A stretch of DNA of 64,000 nt from Williamsia herbipolensis (lineage in GTDB: Bacteria; Actinomycetota; Actinomycetes; Mycobacteriales; Mycobacteriaceae), in contig NZ_JXYP01000038.1 in the NCBI RefSeq assembly GCF_000964005.1, positions 62,001-126,000 of the forward strand, written 5' to 3'. Below, piece by piece: positions 1-8,302 of this stretch (its first letter is position 1; every line of letters starts with the position of its first letter). The position numbers and the translations under genes are program-made. The notes under the pieces were generated by a model. The model saw nothing but the letters and a program-made list of their open reading frames with translations. It made no database searches and had not been told where the DNA came from.

Positions 1-376
1 CGATCTTGCCCTGGACGTACGGCTGGATCGATCCGGGGGTGTAGTACGTGACGTTTCCACCGGTGATCGGGAACACCAGCGAGCCGTTCTCGAGCTTCGC
101 GCCACCGACGACACCCGGGGTGAGCTTGAGTGCGGTGAGCGCGTCGGTGAACCCGGTGTCCAGAGCGACGGCCGTGTCGCGACCGGTGAGGGTTGGGATG
201 GTGGCGACGGGGGCCGGAGCGCTCGACTCGGCCGCCGAGGGGGCCGCCGAGGAGGTGGCCGCGGTCGACGACGACGCCGAATCCGACGAGTCGTCACTCG
301 AGCAGGCAGCCGCCGGAAGAACAGCGATGGCAGCGATCGCCGCGGCGACCACGATCTTGCGGGACTTGAGCATCAT
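1..376 (-). CDS. Secreted lipoprotein, 3' end beyond the window
   Basis: This is the N-terminal part of an exported lipoprotein. The start region reads MMLKSRKIVV followed by an Ala-rich hydrophobic stretch and the lipobox PAAAC, with the lipidated Cys at residue 25. A Ser/Asp/Ala-rich linker follows, then the start of a folded domain (residues about 70-125) containing FPITGGNVTYYTPGS. That segment recalls HtaA-like or related actinobacterial surface domains, but I do not recognise the family firmly. An in-frame ATG 18 bases further upstream (at 394) would add six residues; neither start has a clear ribosome site. The protein should sit on the outer face of the cell membrane. The gene runs off the left edge, so the C-terminus and any partner genes are unseen. 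Confidence 0.75.
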   Translation of the reverse strand, partial: MMLKSRKIVVAAAIAAIAVLPAAACSSDDSSDSASSSTAATSSAAPSAAESSAPAPVATIPTLTGRDTAVALDTGFTDALTALKLTPGVVGGAKLENGSLVFPITGGNVTYYTPGSIQPYVQGKI

Positions 377-795
377 GGGTGTATATCCGTTCATGAAAGT
401 GTTCGTTCGCAACGTATTTCGTGGCGACGCTGGCGACACACTGTTTCGGCGACGACCGCTTGGCCATCAGAGTGTGTACACAGGGCATTCGGCACGCCTG
501 GCGGTTCGGCTTGGTCTCGATGGCAAGAAGTTTGAATTTTTCCGCAGACACGGTGGTGTGACCAATTTATCCCCGCACCTGCGGACCGCGACCCATCCAT
601 CCCGGTTCCGGCAACGAACGACCTCATGACGATCGGTGACGTGCCGATCAGATGACGATCAGAAATTTGTTGCTTTTCAACGAGATATGAGTGGCGCTCG
701 CCGGACCGGTCGGACTGATCACATGGGTGCCCGGGCGGACACGGTGTTGTCGTGGTTCGCCCGGACACCCTTGCGGGCAGTCCGGCGCGGTGCGG
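377..795. other. Intergenic region, no supported gene
   Basis: No convincing gene lies here. Open frames on both strands are short, overlap one another and have the composition of antisense shadows. The stretch probably holds the promoter of the leftward lipoprotein gene and the 3' flank of the membrane protein gene. The only structure I see is a 6-bp inverted repeat GATCGG-N7-CCGATC at 631-649, flanked by two copies of ATGACGATC. It is too weak to name. Confidence 0.5.
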
Positions 796-1260
796 TCAGG
801 CGCCGTGGACACCAGCGACGTCGTCGTGTGGATGTGACCGGGCGTGCCGGTTGCGCACCACCATCACGACGACGAGGGCCCAGATGACCAGCACGGCAAG
901 GGTCAGACCGAGACCGTAGGGCCGATCCAGGATGGTGAGGCTCTCATTTCCTCCCGGTGCAGCCTTTCCCTCAGGGCGTGGCAGGATGACCGGCAGTGCC
1001 AGCAGGACGAGCAGGACGGTCGCCGACCCTCCGGCCAGCACAGGTGCCCACCATCGTTGCGGCAAAATATTTTTCGCTGTGTGACCGGTGGCGATACACA
1101 GGGGCGCGAACACCGCGTCGTGCACGATGAGGCCGGCGATCAGCCACACGACGATCGACATGATGTCGGCAGGCGACATCTCCCAGATCAACGACAACCC
1201 GTACCAGGCGACCGGTACCGCCCCGACGATCAGCAAGGCCCTGATCAACCGTGTGGTCAC
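796..1260 (-). CDS. Small polytopic membrane protein coupled to oxidoreductase
   Basis: A 154-residue integral membrane protein of unknown function. Four hydrophobic segments are visible at about residues 5-27, 33-55, 72-94 and 115-137, followed by a basic, His-rich tail. A longer open frame exists upstream, but the GTG used here is chosen because GGAGGTGCT lies directly before it. It also overlaps the stop of the upstream oxidoreductase gene as GTGA, a sign of translational coupling. The coupling suggests it acts with the cytochrome b/molybdopterin protein, perhaps as a membrane or quinone-side subunit, but nothing in the sequence proves this. Confidence 0.75.
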   Translation of the reverse strand: MTTRLIRALLIVGAVPVAWYGLSLIWEMSPADIMSIVVWLIAGLIVHDAVFAPLCIATGHTAKNILPQRWWAPVLAGGSATVLLVLLALPVILPRPEGKAAPGGNESLTILDRPYGLGLTLAVLVIWALVVVMVVRNRHARSHPHDDVAGVHGA

Positions 1261-2636
1261 AGCACCTCCATTCGTGCCAGCCACTTCGTCTGCAGAACCC
1301 CGGGCCGGTTGGGTGTGATGAGTCGGCACGGATACCCGTGATCGACGGTCAAGGTCTCACCGTGCAATTCGAGCGCGACCAGCGACGACGGGTTCCGGAC
1401 GAAGTTCGCGGGCAGAACGCTGACGGCATAGAGCCCGCGTTCCAGCGACACGAACCTCACGTCGCGATCGAGATCACCGCCGACGAGTTCCACGAGATCA
1501 CGCACTCGTACCCCACGCCACGTCGCCTGAGCGCTCCAGCCCTCGACGCACGCGATCGGGAGATCGCTGTCGTGCTGGGGCATCTCGCGCAACTGGTCGA
1601 GGGTCAGAACCTTCATTCGTCCTCCCGCGGTCACGGTGAAGGTGTACTCGCGCGACTGTGCGGCCATGGTGACTCCCGCTGCCGCCGCGGTGCGGTTGAT
1701 CGGTACGCCCTGGGGTCCGTCGCCGGAACGGGGTGCGAGGAACGAGATCCATTTGAGGAACGGCACCGTCTGCCCGGCGAACGCGAGTACGGCGAGCCCG
1801 GCTGCGGCGACGGCGCCGCGCAGGATCGCGCGCCGGGTCACTGCACCGGGGGCTCCTTGTGTCGACGGGTCGACGAATCGCGCGTAGACCGACGGCGGCG
1901 GGTCCCTGGGGACCGCGGGCGGATCGTCGGTTCCGTGGTCGTCGACGACGGCATCGCGTTCGGGATCGATCGGTGGCGGTGTCGTCATCGCGCAGTCCGA
2001 TCGAGGGGCTCGTTGTCGATGGCCTCGGTCGCTTTCGAGGGGCGATCGAAATGCCGCCTGGATGATCGGGAGCTTGACGGCGATGTGGACCATGAGCGCG
2101 GCGACGACGACGAACGACATCGCGTAATGGGTTGTGGTGAAAAAGAATCTCCACGGATAGAACTGCGCGGTGTTCATCAGCCCGGTGAACAACTGGAAGA
2201 TCATCGAACTCACCAGCACCGCGATCGACAGCCGCTCCACCGCGCGCAGCGGCGACCCGATGACCGGCCGAGCGAACAGGCGTGGGTACACCAGCTGGAG
2301 CTTGACGAGCAGCAGCGGGATTGCTGCGGTGCCGGTGATGACGTGGAGTCCCTGGCTGAACCGGTACAGCCACGGTGGATCGGAAGGGAACCAGAACCAG
2401 CTCGGCGGATGCTGGATCCAATGGCTGATCATTCCCGTGGCCAGACATATGGCCACGCACAGGCCGAGCAACGCGCCCACGCGGGCCGTGATCCGCGGAC
2501 TCCGCAACGAGGTGTCGTCGTCGGCCGGATCGCCGGAGGTGAACCCGATCGCGTAGAGCACCGCGAACATCTCTCGAATGCGCTCGCGCACAGCGCCTCT
2601 GCGCGGGACCGGCACCTCCGATGTCGTCACGCCCAT
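1257..2636 (-). CDS. Membrane cytochrome b fused to molybdopterin oxidoreductase
   Basis: A two-part protein. The first 215 or so residues hold about four membrane helices with His residues (HWIQHPP, GLHVITG, THYAMS, VHIAVK) typical of a b-type cytochrome anchor. After a Pro/Asp-rich linker comes a twin-arginine segment, VTRRAILRG, then a hydrophobic stretch. The C-terminal domain has the YedY/sulfite-oxidase-type motif ACVEGWS, whose Cys is expected to bind the molybdenum cofactor, and an HGYPCRL segment. It probably passes electrons between a periplasmic-side substrate and the membrane; the substrate is unknown. The start is uncertain: the frame stays open to a GTG at 2822 and no candidate has a good ribosome site. 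I chose the ATG just before the conserved PRRGAVRERIREMFAVLYAIG region. Confidence 0.8.
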   Translation of the reverse strand: MGVTTSEVPVPRRGAVRERIREMFAVLYAIGFTSGDPADDDTSLRSPRITARVGALLGLCVAICLATGMISHWIQHPPSWFWFPSDPPWLYRFSQGLHVITGTAAIPLLLVKLQLVYPRLFARPVIGSPLRAVERLSIAVLVSSMIFQLFTGLMNTAQFYPWRFFFTTTHYAMSFVVVAALMVHIAVKLPIIQAAFRSPLESDRGHRQRAPRSDCAMTTPPPIDPERDAVVDDHGTDDPPAVPRDPPPSVYARFVDPSTQGAPGAVTRRAILRGAVAAAGLAVLAFAGQTVPFLKWISFLAPRSGDGPQGVPINRTAAAAGVTMAAQSREYTFTVTAGGRMKVLTLDQLREMPQHDSDLPIACVEGWSAQATWRGVRVRDLVELVGGDLDRDVRFVSLERGLYAVSVLPANFVRNPSSLVALELHGETLTVDHGYPCRLITPNRPGVLQTKWLARMEVL

Positions 2637-2884
2637 GATGCGACGCACCAGAGCCGTGGAGGCGGCCAACCGGCGGCCCGCATGGCCGGTGGGCCTCGGC
2701 GTGGCGGCACGGTCGTCGAGCGCGCGGCCACCGACGTCGGCGCTGTCGGTGTCGTCGGTGTCGCTCACCCAGGGCATTCGTACCCGCGGCCCAGTCGGCT
2801 TGGTCGAGCGACGGATCGGCACGCGGTCACGGCCGGCTTCTCTGTCGACCGATCGCTCGACACGCTCCGCGTACCGTTGAGGGC

Positions 2885-3091
2885 ATGACGACTGACGGTG
2901 CAGAAGAACGCCAACAGATCGACATGGTCATCGACCGCATCGCCGCGAGCCGAGAACTACCTCGCGAACGTGTGGCCGATGTTGTCGACAAGGCCTATCG
3001 AGAACTCGAACAGAACCGGATCCGGGACTTCGTTCCCCTGCTCGTGGAGCGCCGTGCACTGCGGGACCTCGACCGTGAATCCGTCGACTGA
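2885..3091 (+). CDS. Three-helix bundle dimerisation-domain protein
   Basis: A 68-residue, charged, helical protein. Its core (IDMVIDRIAASRELPRERV then VVDKAYRELEQNRIRDFVPLLVER) matches small actinobacterial proteins annotated with a three-helix bundle dimerisation domain. These occur alone or fused to other proteins; their role is not established. It has no signal peptide or membrane segment and should be cytosolic. It is divergent from the oxidoreductase, and its stop is 33 bases from the converging arr gene. The recognition is by pattern and moderately certain. Confidence 0.7.
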   Translation: MTTDGAEERQQIDMVIDRIAASRELPRERVADVVDKAYRELEQNRIRDFVPLLVERRALRDLDRESVD

Positions 3092-3124
3092 ACTGACGAA
3101 CACTCTGTCCTCGAGCGGCCGGCG

Positions 3125-3550
3125 TCAGTCGATGATCACCGCGCGGTTCTCGCGCTGCAGGGTGGCCAGGCCGTCGCGCATGGCCTGGATTCGTTCGGGT
3201 GGGTGGCCGACCCAGTCGGTGAGCTCACCGACGACCGTGACGGGTTCGAGGGTGCGGAACGAGTGTGTCGGGTTGCCCGGGAACTTCTTGTCGGTCACGT
3301 TCGGGTCGTCCTCCACCGCGCCGGTCGGCTCCACGAGGTAGATCCGGCCCGGTCCGTCGCCGACGGCCATCTCCGCTCCCCACACCGCGGCGTCGAGCGT
3401 TCTCGTCATGTAGACGTGCCGGAGCGGCCGTTCGCGGAAGTTCGACCGGTGGCCTGGCACCAGCCGGTCCCCCACCGCCAGATCGGCCTTGGTCCCGTGC
3501 AGCCACCCACCGGATTCGTGCACCTCGAACGGTGTCGGTACCTGCACCAT
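3125..3550 (-). CDS. arr: Rifampin ADP-ribosyltransferase
   Basis: Arr transfers ADP-ribose from NAD+ to a hydroxyl of rifamycins and inactivates the drug in the cytosol. The 141-residue product has the usual length and closely follows my recollection of the M. smegmatis enzyme: FEVHESG near the start, LHGTKADL, VGDRLVPG, LDAAVWGAE, EDDPNVTDKKFPGNPT and VGELTDWVGHPPE. The catalytic trio appears as His18, Tyr47 and Asp82, matching His19, Tyr49 and Asp84 of that enzyme. The frame is open further upstream, but the chosen ATG begins the conserved MVQVPTPFEVH and has GAGGGGAG upstream. The gene is alone, divergent from fadB2, so it looks like an intrinsic chromosomal resistance gene and not a cassette. 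Confidence 0.95.
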   Translation of the reverse strand: MVQVPTPFEVHESGGWLHGTKADLAVGDRLVPGHRSNFRERPLRHVYMTRTLDAAVWGAEMAVGDGPGRIYLVEPTGAVEDDPNVTDKKFPGNPTHSFRTLEPVTVVGELTDWVGHPPERIQAMRDGLATLQRENRAVIID

Positions 3551-3763
3551 GCGCGAACTCCCCTCGTCCCGCCGCGCCGGGTCCGGACGCGAGCACGACG
3601 ATGGTGCACCGCCACTGGGGTCTTGCCGCAAGACCCCCTCCCCGACCTATCCTGGAAGCAACGGTCGTGTGCGTCGCGGTGATGCGGCGCCCGATAGGTT
3701 GTCATCATCAGTTGCCGGCGTTCGCGCCGGGCGTTGCACGATTCGATGAGACGAAGGACAGCC

Positions 3764-4615
3764 ATGACATTGCTGGGAGTGGTCGGCGGCGGAACGATGG
3801 GCGCTGGTATAGCCGAGGTCGCCGTACGCGCAGGTGACGAGGTCATCGTCCTCGAGCGCGACCAGGCCGCCGCCGACGCCGCGACGGCACGTATCGAGAA
3901 GTCACTGGCCCGCGCGGTCAAGTCGGGCAAGCTCAGCGACGACGACTCCGGCGCCGCACTCGGCCGGTTGCGCACCACCACCTCGATCACCGATCTCGGC
4001 GATCGCGAACTGGTCATCGAGGCACTTCCCGAGATCGAATCGCTGAAGATCGGATTCTTCGCCGATCTCGACAAGGCGACGTCACCCGAGGCGATCCTGG
4101 CCACCAACACCTCGTCCATCCCCATCATCCGGGTCGCCAAGGACGTCGCCGACCCGAGTCGCGTGGTCGGCGTGCACTTCTTCAACCCCGTCCCCGTGAT
4201 GCCCCTCGTGGAGATCATCTCCAGTCTCGTGAGCTCCGAGCACGCCGTCGAGACCGTCACCACTTATGCGCGAGACCATCTCGGCAAGCGCACCATCGCC
4301 GCCGGCGACCGCGGTGGATTCGTGGTCAACGCACTGCTGGTGCCCTACCTCCTGTCGGCGATCCGCATGTGCGAGAGCGGATACGCCACGAAGGAGGACA
4401 TCGACACCGGCATGGTGAACGGGTGCGCGCATCCGATGGGTCCGTTGACCCTCTGCGACACCGTGGGTCTCGACGTGATCCTCGACGTCTCCGAGTCTCT
4501 GTACGCGGAGTTCGCCGAACCCCACCTGGCCGCGCCGCCGTTGTTGCGCCGCATGGTCGACGCCGGTTTCCTCGGCAAGAAGTCGGGCCGGGGTTTCTAC
4601 GACTACTCGCGCTGA
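3764..4615 (+). CDS. fadB2: 3-hydroxyacyl-CoA dehydrogenase, FadB2 type
   Basis: The enzyme interconverts 3-hydroxybutyryl- and acetoacetyl-CoA using a nicotinamide cofactor in fatty acid or short-chain acid metabolism. The 283 residues match the family length. The N-terminus has the dinucleotide-binding motif GVVGGGTMGAGIA; then come NTSSIPI, GVHFFNPVPVMPLVE and GFVVNALLVPYL around the active site. The C-terminus closes with MGPLTLCDTVGLD and GRGFYDY. The ATG after GAAGGA is chosen over an upstream in-frame ATG because it begins the Rossmann strand. Its 3' end overlaps the converging SDR gene by 13 bases. It is a single-domain enzyme, not the fused FadB/FadJ form. Confidence 0.92.
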   Translation: MTLLGVVGGGTMGAGIAEVAVRAGDEVIVLERDQAAADAATARIEKSLARAVKSGKLSDDDSGAALGRLRTTTSITDLGDRELVIEALPEIESLKIGFFADLDKATSPEAILATNTSSIPIIRVAKDVADPSRVVGVHFFNPVPVMPLVEIISSLVSSEHAVETVTTYARDHLGKRTIAAGDRGGFVVNALLVPYLLSAIRMCESGYATKEDIDTGMVNGCAHPMGPLTLCDTVGLDVILDVSESLYAEFAEPHLAAPPLLRRMVDAGFLGKKSGRGFYDYSR

Positions 4616-5424
4616 ACGCGGGCGGATCGGAAGATCTGCAACAGGATTCGGTCGACGAGTGGTGTCGGCAGGTGATGCAGGACGCTGCGCCGGAGATCGG
4701 CGCGGACGGAATAGTGCGTGCGTGGGCGCTTCGCGGTGGCCGCGCGCCACACCACCTCGGCCAGCAACCGGGGGTCGTGGGCGCGTCCCTGCTCGCGTGC
4801 CGCGAGGTGGCCGACCCGGTCGATGAGCTCACCGAAGTGCGTCGAGGTGTCGCGGGCATGGTCGAAGGCTCGGCCGATGCCGTCGACCATGTCGGTGCGG
4901 AACGGTCCGGGGCGGATCGTGCTCACCGGGATGCCGAGGAACATGAGCTCGCGCCGTAGTGCGTCGGAGTACGCCTCCACGGCGTGCTTGGTGATCGCAT
5001 ACGGCCCGTTGAGCATCAATGCGCTCTGCCAGCCGGTCTCGGAACTGATGGTGATGACACGTCCACCCGCGTCGATCACCTGCGGCAGAGCCGCTTTCAC
5101 CACACGGTAGGTGCCGAGCAGGTTCACCTCGAGCAGCCCGGTCAGTTCACCCTCGTCGATCTCGGCGACGGATCCGACGCGCATCACACCCGCAAAGGTG
5201 ACCACGGCATCGAGGCCGTCGGCCGCTTCGTGCCGGGCGATCTGCAGTGCAGTCTCGACGGAATCGGTTCGGGTGACGTCGATCTCGATCGGTACGATGC
5301 GCTCCGCCGGGGGCGGTGGTCGCAGATCGGCGGCGAGCACGCGCCACCCTCGATGCGCGAACAGTGTGGCCGCGGCGCCTCCCAGTCCGCCGCCGGCTCC
5401 GGTGATGAGAACCGTCGGGGTCAC
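4603..5424 (-). CDS. Short-chain dehydrogenase/reductase
   Basis: A classical SDR of 273 residues. It starts with the cofactor motif TGAGGGLGGAAATLF, has DAVVTFAGV in place of the usual NNAG, a Ser in ITISSETGW and the YAITK active-site motif (Tyr-x-x-x-Lys). The C-terminal third (residues 190-273) is rich in Arg and looks like a lipid- or aromatic-substrate variant; the substrate cannot be read from sequence. It uses GTG as start and lies 7 bases downstream of the OYE-family gene on the same strand, so the TetR, OYE and SDR genes form one operon. That suggests successive reductions of one compound. Confidence 0.88.
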   Translation of the reverse strand: MTPTVLITGAGGGLGGAAATLFAHRGWRVLAADLRPPPPAERIVPIEIDVTRTDSVETALQIARHEAADGLDAVVTFAGVMRVGSVAEIDEGELTGLLEVNLLGTYRVVKAALPQVIDAGGRVITISSETGWQSALMLNGPYAITKHAVEAYSDALRRELMFLGIPVSTIRPGPFRTDMVDGIGRAFDHARDTSTHFGELIDRVGHLAAREQGRAHDPRLLAEVVWRAATAKRPRTHYSVRADLRRSVLHHLPTPLVDRILLQIFRSARVQRE

Positions 5425-5431
5425 CGATCAC

Positions 5432-6604
5432 TCATCCGGCGACCCGGTCGCGGGTCAACACGCAGTGGGTCCGGCTGTAGATGGTCGGCATGCACTCGTT
5501 GCAGTGTGTGCAGAGTGACCGCGGCCGGTCGTTCGCCTGGATCCGGTTGATGAGATCTGGCTGGCGGAGCAGAGCCCGAGCCATCGCGACGAACTCGAAA
5601 CCCTCGCTGCGCGCGAGATCCATCGTCTCGCGCGACGTGATGCCGCCGAGCAGGATCAGGGGCATGGTGAGTTCCTGCCGGAACTGCCGCGCCATGTCGA
5701 GCAGGAACGCCTCCTGATAGGGGTAGGCCCGGAGGAACGGGCCGGCCAACCGCATCCCCCACCCCAGCGGTGGCGGGAAGGCCCGGGCGAAGCTGCGCCG
5801 CGGGGCGTCGCCGCGGAACAGGTACATCGGGTTGAGAAGCGAACTACCGGAGGTCAATTCGAGTGCGTCGAGGGCGCCGTCGTCCTGCAGCCAGCGACCG
5901 ATCTGCAGACTCTCCTCGATGTGCAGGCCCGGCGCGACACCGTCGTCCATGTTGAGTTTGGCGGTCACCGCGAGGCGGTCGCCGACCCGGTCACGCACAG
6001 CCATCGCGATGTCGCGGGCCAGCCGGGCGCGGTTGCGCAGCGAGCCGCCGTACTCGTCGCGACGTCGGTTGAGGAGCGGACTGAAGAACGCGCTCACGAG
6101 ATAGTTGTGGCCGAAATGGATCTCGACGGCGTCGAAGCCCGCCTGCTCGGCGTGGCCGGCGGCGTCGGCGTGCGCCTGCACCACCTCGTGGAGTGCCGCG
6201 GCGTCGGGGCGGTGCATCATCTTCATGCTCAGGGGGCTGAACAACCGCGTGGGGGCCAGCGCCGGAGACCGGTTCGACGCCGCGTTCGCGACGGGACCGG
6301 CGTGGCCGATCTGGGCGCTGACCGCGGCACCTTCGGCATGGACTGCGTCGGCGAGTCGTCGCAACCCGGGCACGGCGTCGGGGCGCATCCAGATCTGGTG
6401 TCGATCGGTGCGACCGCCCGGCGCGACGGCGCAGTAGGCGACCGTGGTCATCCCCACCCCACCGGCGGCGGGGGCACGGTGGTACTCGATGAGGTCGTCG
6501 GTGACCAACGCATCCGGTGTGCGCCCCTCGAATGTGGCCGACTTGATGACCCTGTTGCGCAGCGTGATCGGCCCCAGCCTTGCCGGTTCGAAGATGTCAC
6601 TCAT
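5432..6604 (-). CDS. NADH:flavin oxidoreductase (Old Yellow Enzyme family) with Cys cluster
   Basis: A 390-residue TIM-barrel flavoenzyme that should reduce activated C=C bonds with FMN. It begins IFEPARLGPITLRNRVIKSAT, as expected for the family, and has QIGHAGP, HFGHNYLVSAFFSPLLNRR, DEYGGSLRNRARL and a late LLGGITS/GFEFVAMARALL phosphate-binding region. The C-terminal CTHCNECMPTIYSRTHC spaces four Cys (C-x2-C-x2-C-x10-C) where 2,4-dienoyl-CoA reductases carry a [4Fe-4S] cluster. The protein stops right after it and lacks their second flavin/NAD domain. The frame is open well upstream; the ATG at the conserved start is preceded by GAGGGCGAG. It lies 2 bases after the TetR gene. Confidence 0.9.
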   Translation of the reverse strand: MSDIFEPARLGPITLRNRVIKSATFEGRTPDALVTDDLIEYHRAPAAGGVGMTTVAYCAVAPGGRTDRHQIWMRPDAVPGLRRLADAVHAEGAAVSAQIGHAGPVANAASNRSPALAPTRLFSPLSMKMMHRPDAAALHEVVQAHADAAGHAEQAGFDAVEIHFGHNYLVSAFFSPLLNRRRDEYGGSLRNRARLARDIAMAVRDRVGDRLAVTAKLNMDDGVAPGLHIEESLQIGRWLQDDGALDALELTSGSSLLNPMYLFRGDAPRRSFARAFPPPLGWGMRLAGPFLRAYPYQEAFLLDMARQFRQELTMPLILLGGITSRETMDLARSEGFEFVAMARALLRQPDLINRIQANDRPRSLCTHCNECMPTIYSRTHCVLTRDRVAG

Positions 6605-6606
6605 CG

Positions 6607-7185
6607 TCACTCGCCCTCCTCGGACAGACCTGCGGACACGAAACGGCACAGGGACTCGACCTGTCGCGCCGACAGGACACGGTCGCCGGCGAGCGGATCG
6701 CCGAACTGCCCCAGGATCAGCTCGAACGCCAGGGCCCACCGTTGCCTCGCCTCGGACACCGACAGCCCGGAGACGTTGCGGCGCAGCATCTCCACGAAGG
6801 GGTCGAGGGTGAACCACCGTCCGGTCCAGGCCATCTCGCGGCGCCCGAGCACGACGCGGGCCAGGAGGTGGAGGTACAGCCGACCCGCGGGGTCGTCGGC
6901 CATGGTGACCAACGGCGCGACGACGCCGTCGACGATCTCGCGCACCCCGAGCGACTCGGCGTCCATCCGCGACACCGGCTCCAACCACGCCGGTCCGAGC
7001 CGCGCCTCGAGGAGGGCGGCGACGAGTCGCTCCTTCGATCCGAAGTGATAGTGCACCGCCGCGGCGTTCATCCCGGCCTCGGTGCACACCGCGCGCACCG
7101 ACACCGCGTCGTACCCCGACCGCAGCAGGAGCGACTCGGCGGCCACCAACAGTCGTTCCCGGGTGTCGACCTCGATCTGTTCCAC
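6607..7185 (-). CDS. TetR-family repressor of the OYE-SDR operon
   Basis: A 192-residue TetR regulator. The N-terminal DNA-binding domain reads TRERLLVAAESLLLRSGYDAVSVRAVCTEAGMNAAAVHYHFGSKERL, a full helix-turn-helix with the usual YHFGSK end. The rest is helical ligand-binding and dimer region with DPAGRLYLHLLARV and a C-terminal WALAFELILG segment. The GTG start before EQIEVDTRE is chosen over upstream in-frame codons because the helix-turn-helix then sits at the normal distance. It heads the TetR-OYE-SDR operon; a perfect palindrome 30 bases upstream is its probable operator, so it likely represses its own operon until a ligand binds. Confidence 0.88.
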   Translation of the reverse strand: MEQIEVDTRERLLVAAESLLLRSGYDAVSVRAVCTEAGMNAAAVHYHFGSKERLVAALLEARLGPAWLEPVSRMDAESLGVREIVDGVVAPLVTMADDPAGRLYLHLLARVVLGRREMAWTGRWFTLDPFVEMLRRNVSGLSVSEARQRWALAFELILGQFGDPLAGDRVLSARQVESLCRFVSAGLSEEGE

Positions 7186-7214
7186 ATCCCGAGTAGAACA
7201 CGTTCCAATCAGTA

Positions 7215-7233
7215 GTTCAATCACTGATTGAAC
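7215..7233. promoter_or_regulatory. Perfect 19-bp palindrome, probable TetR operator
   Basis: The sequence GTTCAATCACTGATTGAAC is a perfect 9-1-9 inverted repeat 30 bases before the start of the TetR-OYE-SDR operon. A further half-like element, CCAATCAGT, sits just beside it. The place and form are typical of a TetR self-repression operator, so I assign it to the adjacent regulator; binding itself is inferred. Confidence 0.75.
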
Positions 7234-7251
7234 GGGCTGCGGTAGGTGGTC

Positions 7252-7326
7252 TGCTGAAAACTGCCCCCTGAGCGACCTCCGAGGGCACATTCCCCTCGAG
7301 CAGCGGTCTCGGGGACGTTTTCAGCA
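7252..7326. terminator. Long nested hairpin between ABC and TetR operons
   Basis: Two 16-base arms (TGCTGAAAACTGCCCC and GGGGACGTTTTCAGCA) pair at 14 of 16 positions around a 43-base loop. The loop holds an inner stem CGAGGG/CCCTCG at 7280-7298. The element follows the stop of the ABC permease gene on the minus strand and could end that transcript. Its arm ends also resemble the terminal inverted repeats of a small non-coding element, which is the alternative. Confidence 0.45.
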
Positions 7327-7348
7327 GCGAGCGGCACCGGCCACTGGG

Positions 7349-8302
7349 TCAGCTGACGATGTCCTTGCGGTGGAACCACCACCAGGCGGCGCCGAACAAC
7401 ACCGACGAGTAGATCAGCGAGATGCCGACCCCACGGGCCATGTCCTCCCAGATCACGTTCGGGCCCAACGCATCCAGCCAGGCGAACTGGTAGTGAGTGG
7501 GCAGGAACTGGCGGTACGGATCGAGGGCGGAGATCGAATCGAGGATGTTCGACAGGATCACCAGCATCGTCGCGCCACCGACCGCGCCCAGCGGCGCGTC
7601 GGTGAGAACGCTCAGCAGGAACGCGAAACCCGCGACCACCATCGACTGGATCAGCGTGTAGCCGACCACGATCGCGAGCCGTTGGAGCGTCTCCGAACTC
7701 GTGAAGTCTCCTCCGAGCGGCGACTGCGCCGGGCCCCAGCCGAAGAATAGACCACCGATCACATAGGCCCACACCGGCAGCAGGATGAGCACGATCGCGC
7801 TCGACGCGAGACCGATGAACAGCTTCTGGCGCAACAGATGTGAGCGGCGGACCGGGATCACCAGCAGGTAGCGCAACGACGCCCAGCCCGCCTCACCGGC
7901 GACGGTGTCACCGCAGAACAGCGCGACCAGCACCGTCAGCAGGAACGACCCCGCCGCGAACTCGGTGAACAGGGCGAAGTTGGCGCCGCCCGCGGTGGCC
8001 AGTCCGTAGAGCGCCGAGGTCTGACGGCCACCCTGGTCGCCACCGGCGGTCGAGGGATCGTCGGAGCTGAGGGAGAACGCGATCGCGATGATGGGCGGCA
8101 GGATCAGCACGAGCAGAGCGGCCACCTGGGTGCGGCGACGCCGCAACTGCCGCACCGCCTCCACGCGCAGGCCCAGGGTGCGGCGCGAGCGGAACTCGAC
8201 CGGAGCGACGGGTCCGATGGAGTCGAGACGGTCATGCACCCCCTTGCGGGTGGCGGCCACCCGCGTCGCGGCGGTGGAGTCGTCAGCTGAGGGTGCGGTC
8301 AC
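7349..8302 (-). CDS. ABC-2 type transporter permease
   Basis: A 317-residue permease with about six membrane helices. After a cytosolic N-terminus of about 55 residues comes the first helix (VAALLVLILPPIIAIAFSL). A large outside loop follows, then GDTVAGEAGWASLRYLLVIPVRRSHLLRQKL, the cytosolic segment characteristic of ABC-2 exporters that contacts the ATPase. The last helix ends near AWWWFHRKDI. Its GTG start overlaps the stop of the hydrolase/ATPase gene as GTGA, so the two are translated together and form one exporter. The substrate is unknown; the fused hydrolase suggests an acylated or peptide-like cargo, but that is a guess. Confidence 0.9.
   Translation of the reverse strand: MTAPSADDSTAATRVAATRKGVHDRLDSIGPVAPVEFRSRRTLGLRVEAVRQLRRRRTQVAALLVLILPPIIAIAFSLSSDDPSTAGGDQGGRQTSALYGLATAGGANFALFTEFAAGSFLLTVLVALFCGDTVAGEAGWASLRYLLVIPVRRSHLLRQKLFIGLASSAIVLILLPVWAYVIGGLFFGWGPAQSPLGGDFTSSETLQRLAIVVGYTLIQSMVVAGFAFLLSVLTDAPLGAVGGATMLVILSNILDSISALDPYRQFLPTHYQFAWLDALGPNVIWEDMARGVGISLIYSSVLFGAAWWWFHRKDIVS

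Noticed and set aside
1251-2888. 545-codon open frame on the plus strand opposite the molybdopterin protein
   Set aside because: Charged low-complexity sequence; the minus-strand frame has clear cofactor and membrane motifs.
3125-3550. arr as part of a mobile resistance cassette
   Set aside because: No integron, transposase or repeat is nearby and base composition matches the surroundings; it looks chromosomal.
5921-7048. 375-codon plus-strand frame opposite the OYE and TetR genes
   Set aside because: It spans two real genes on the other strand and has no domain pattern.
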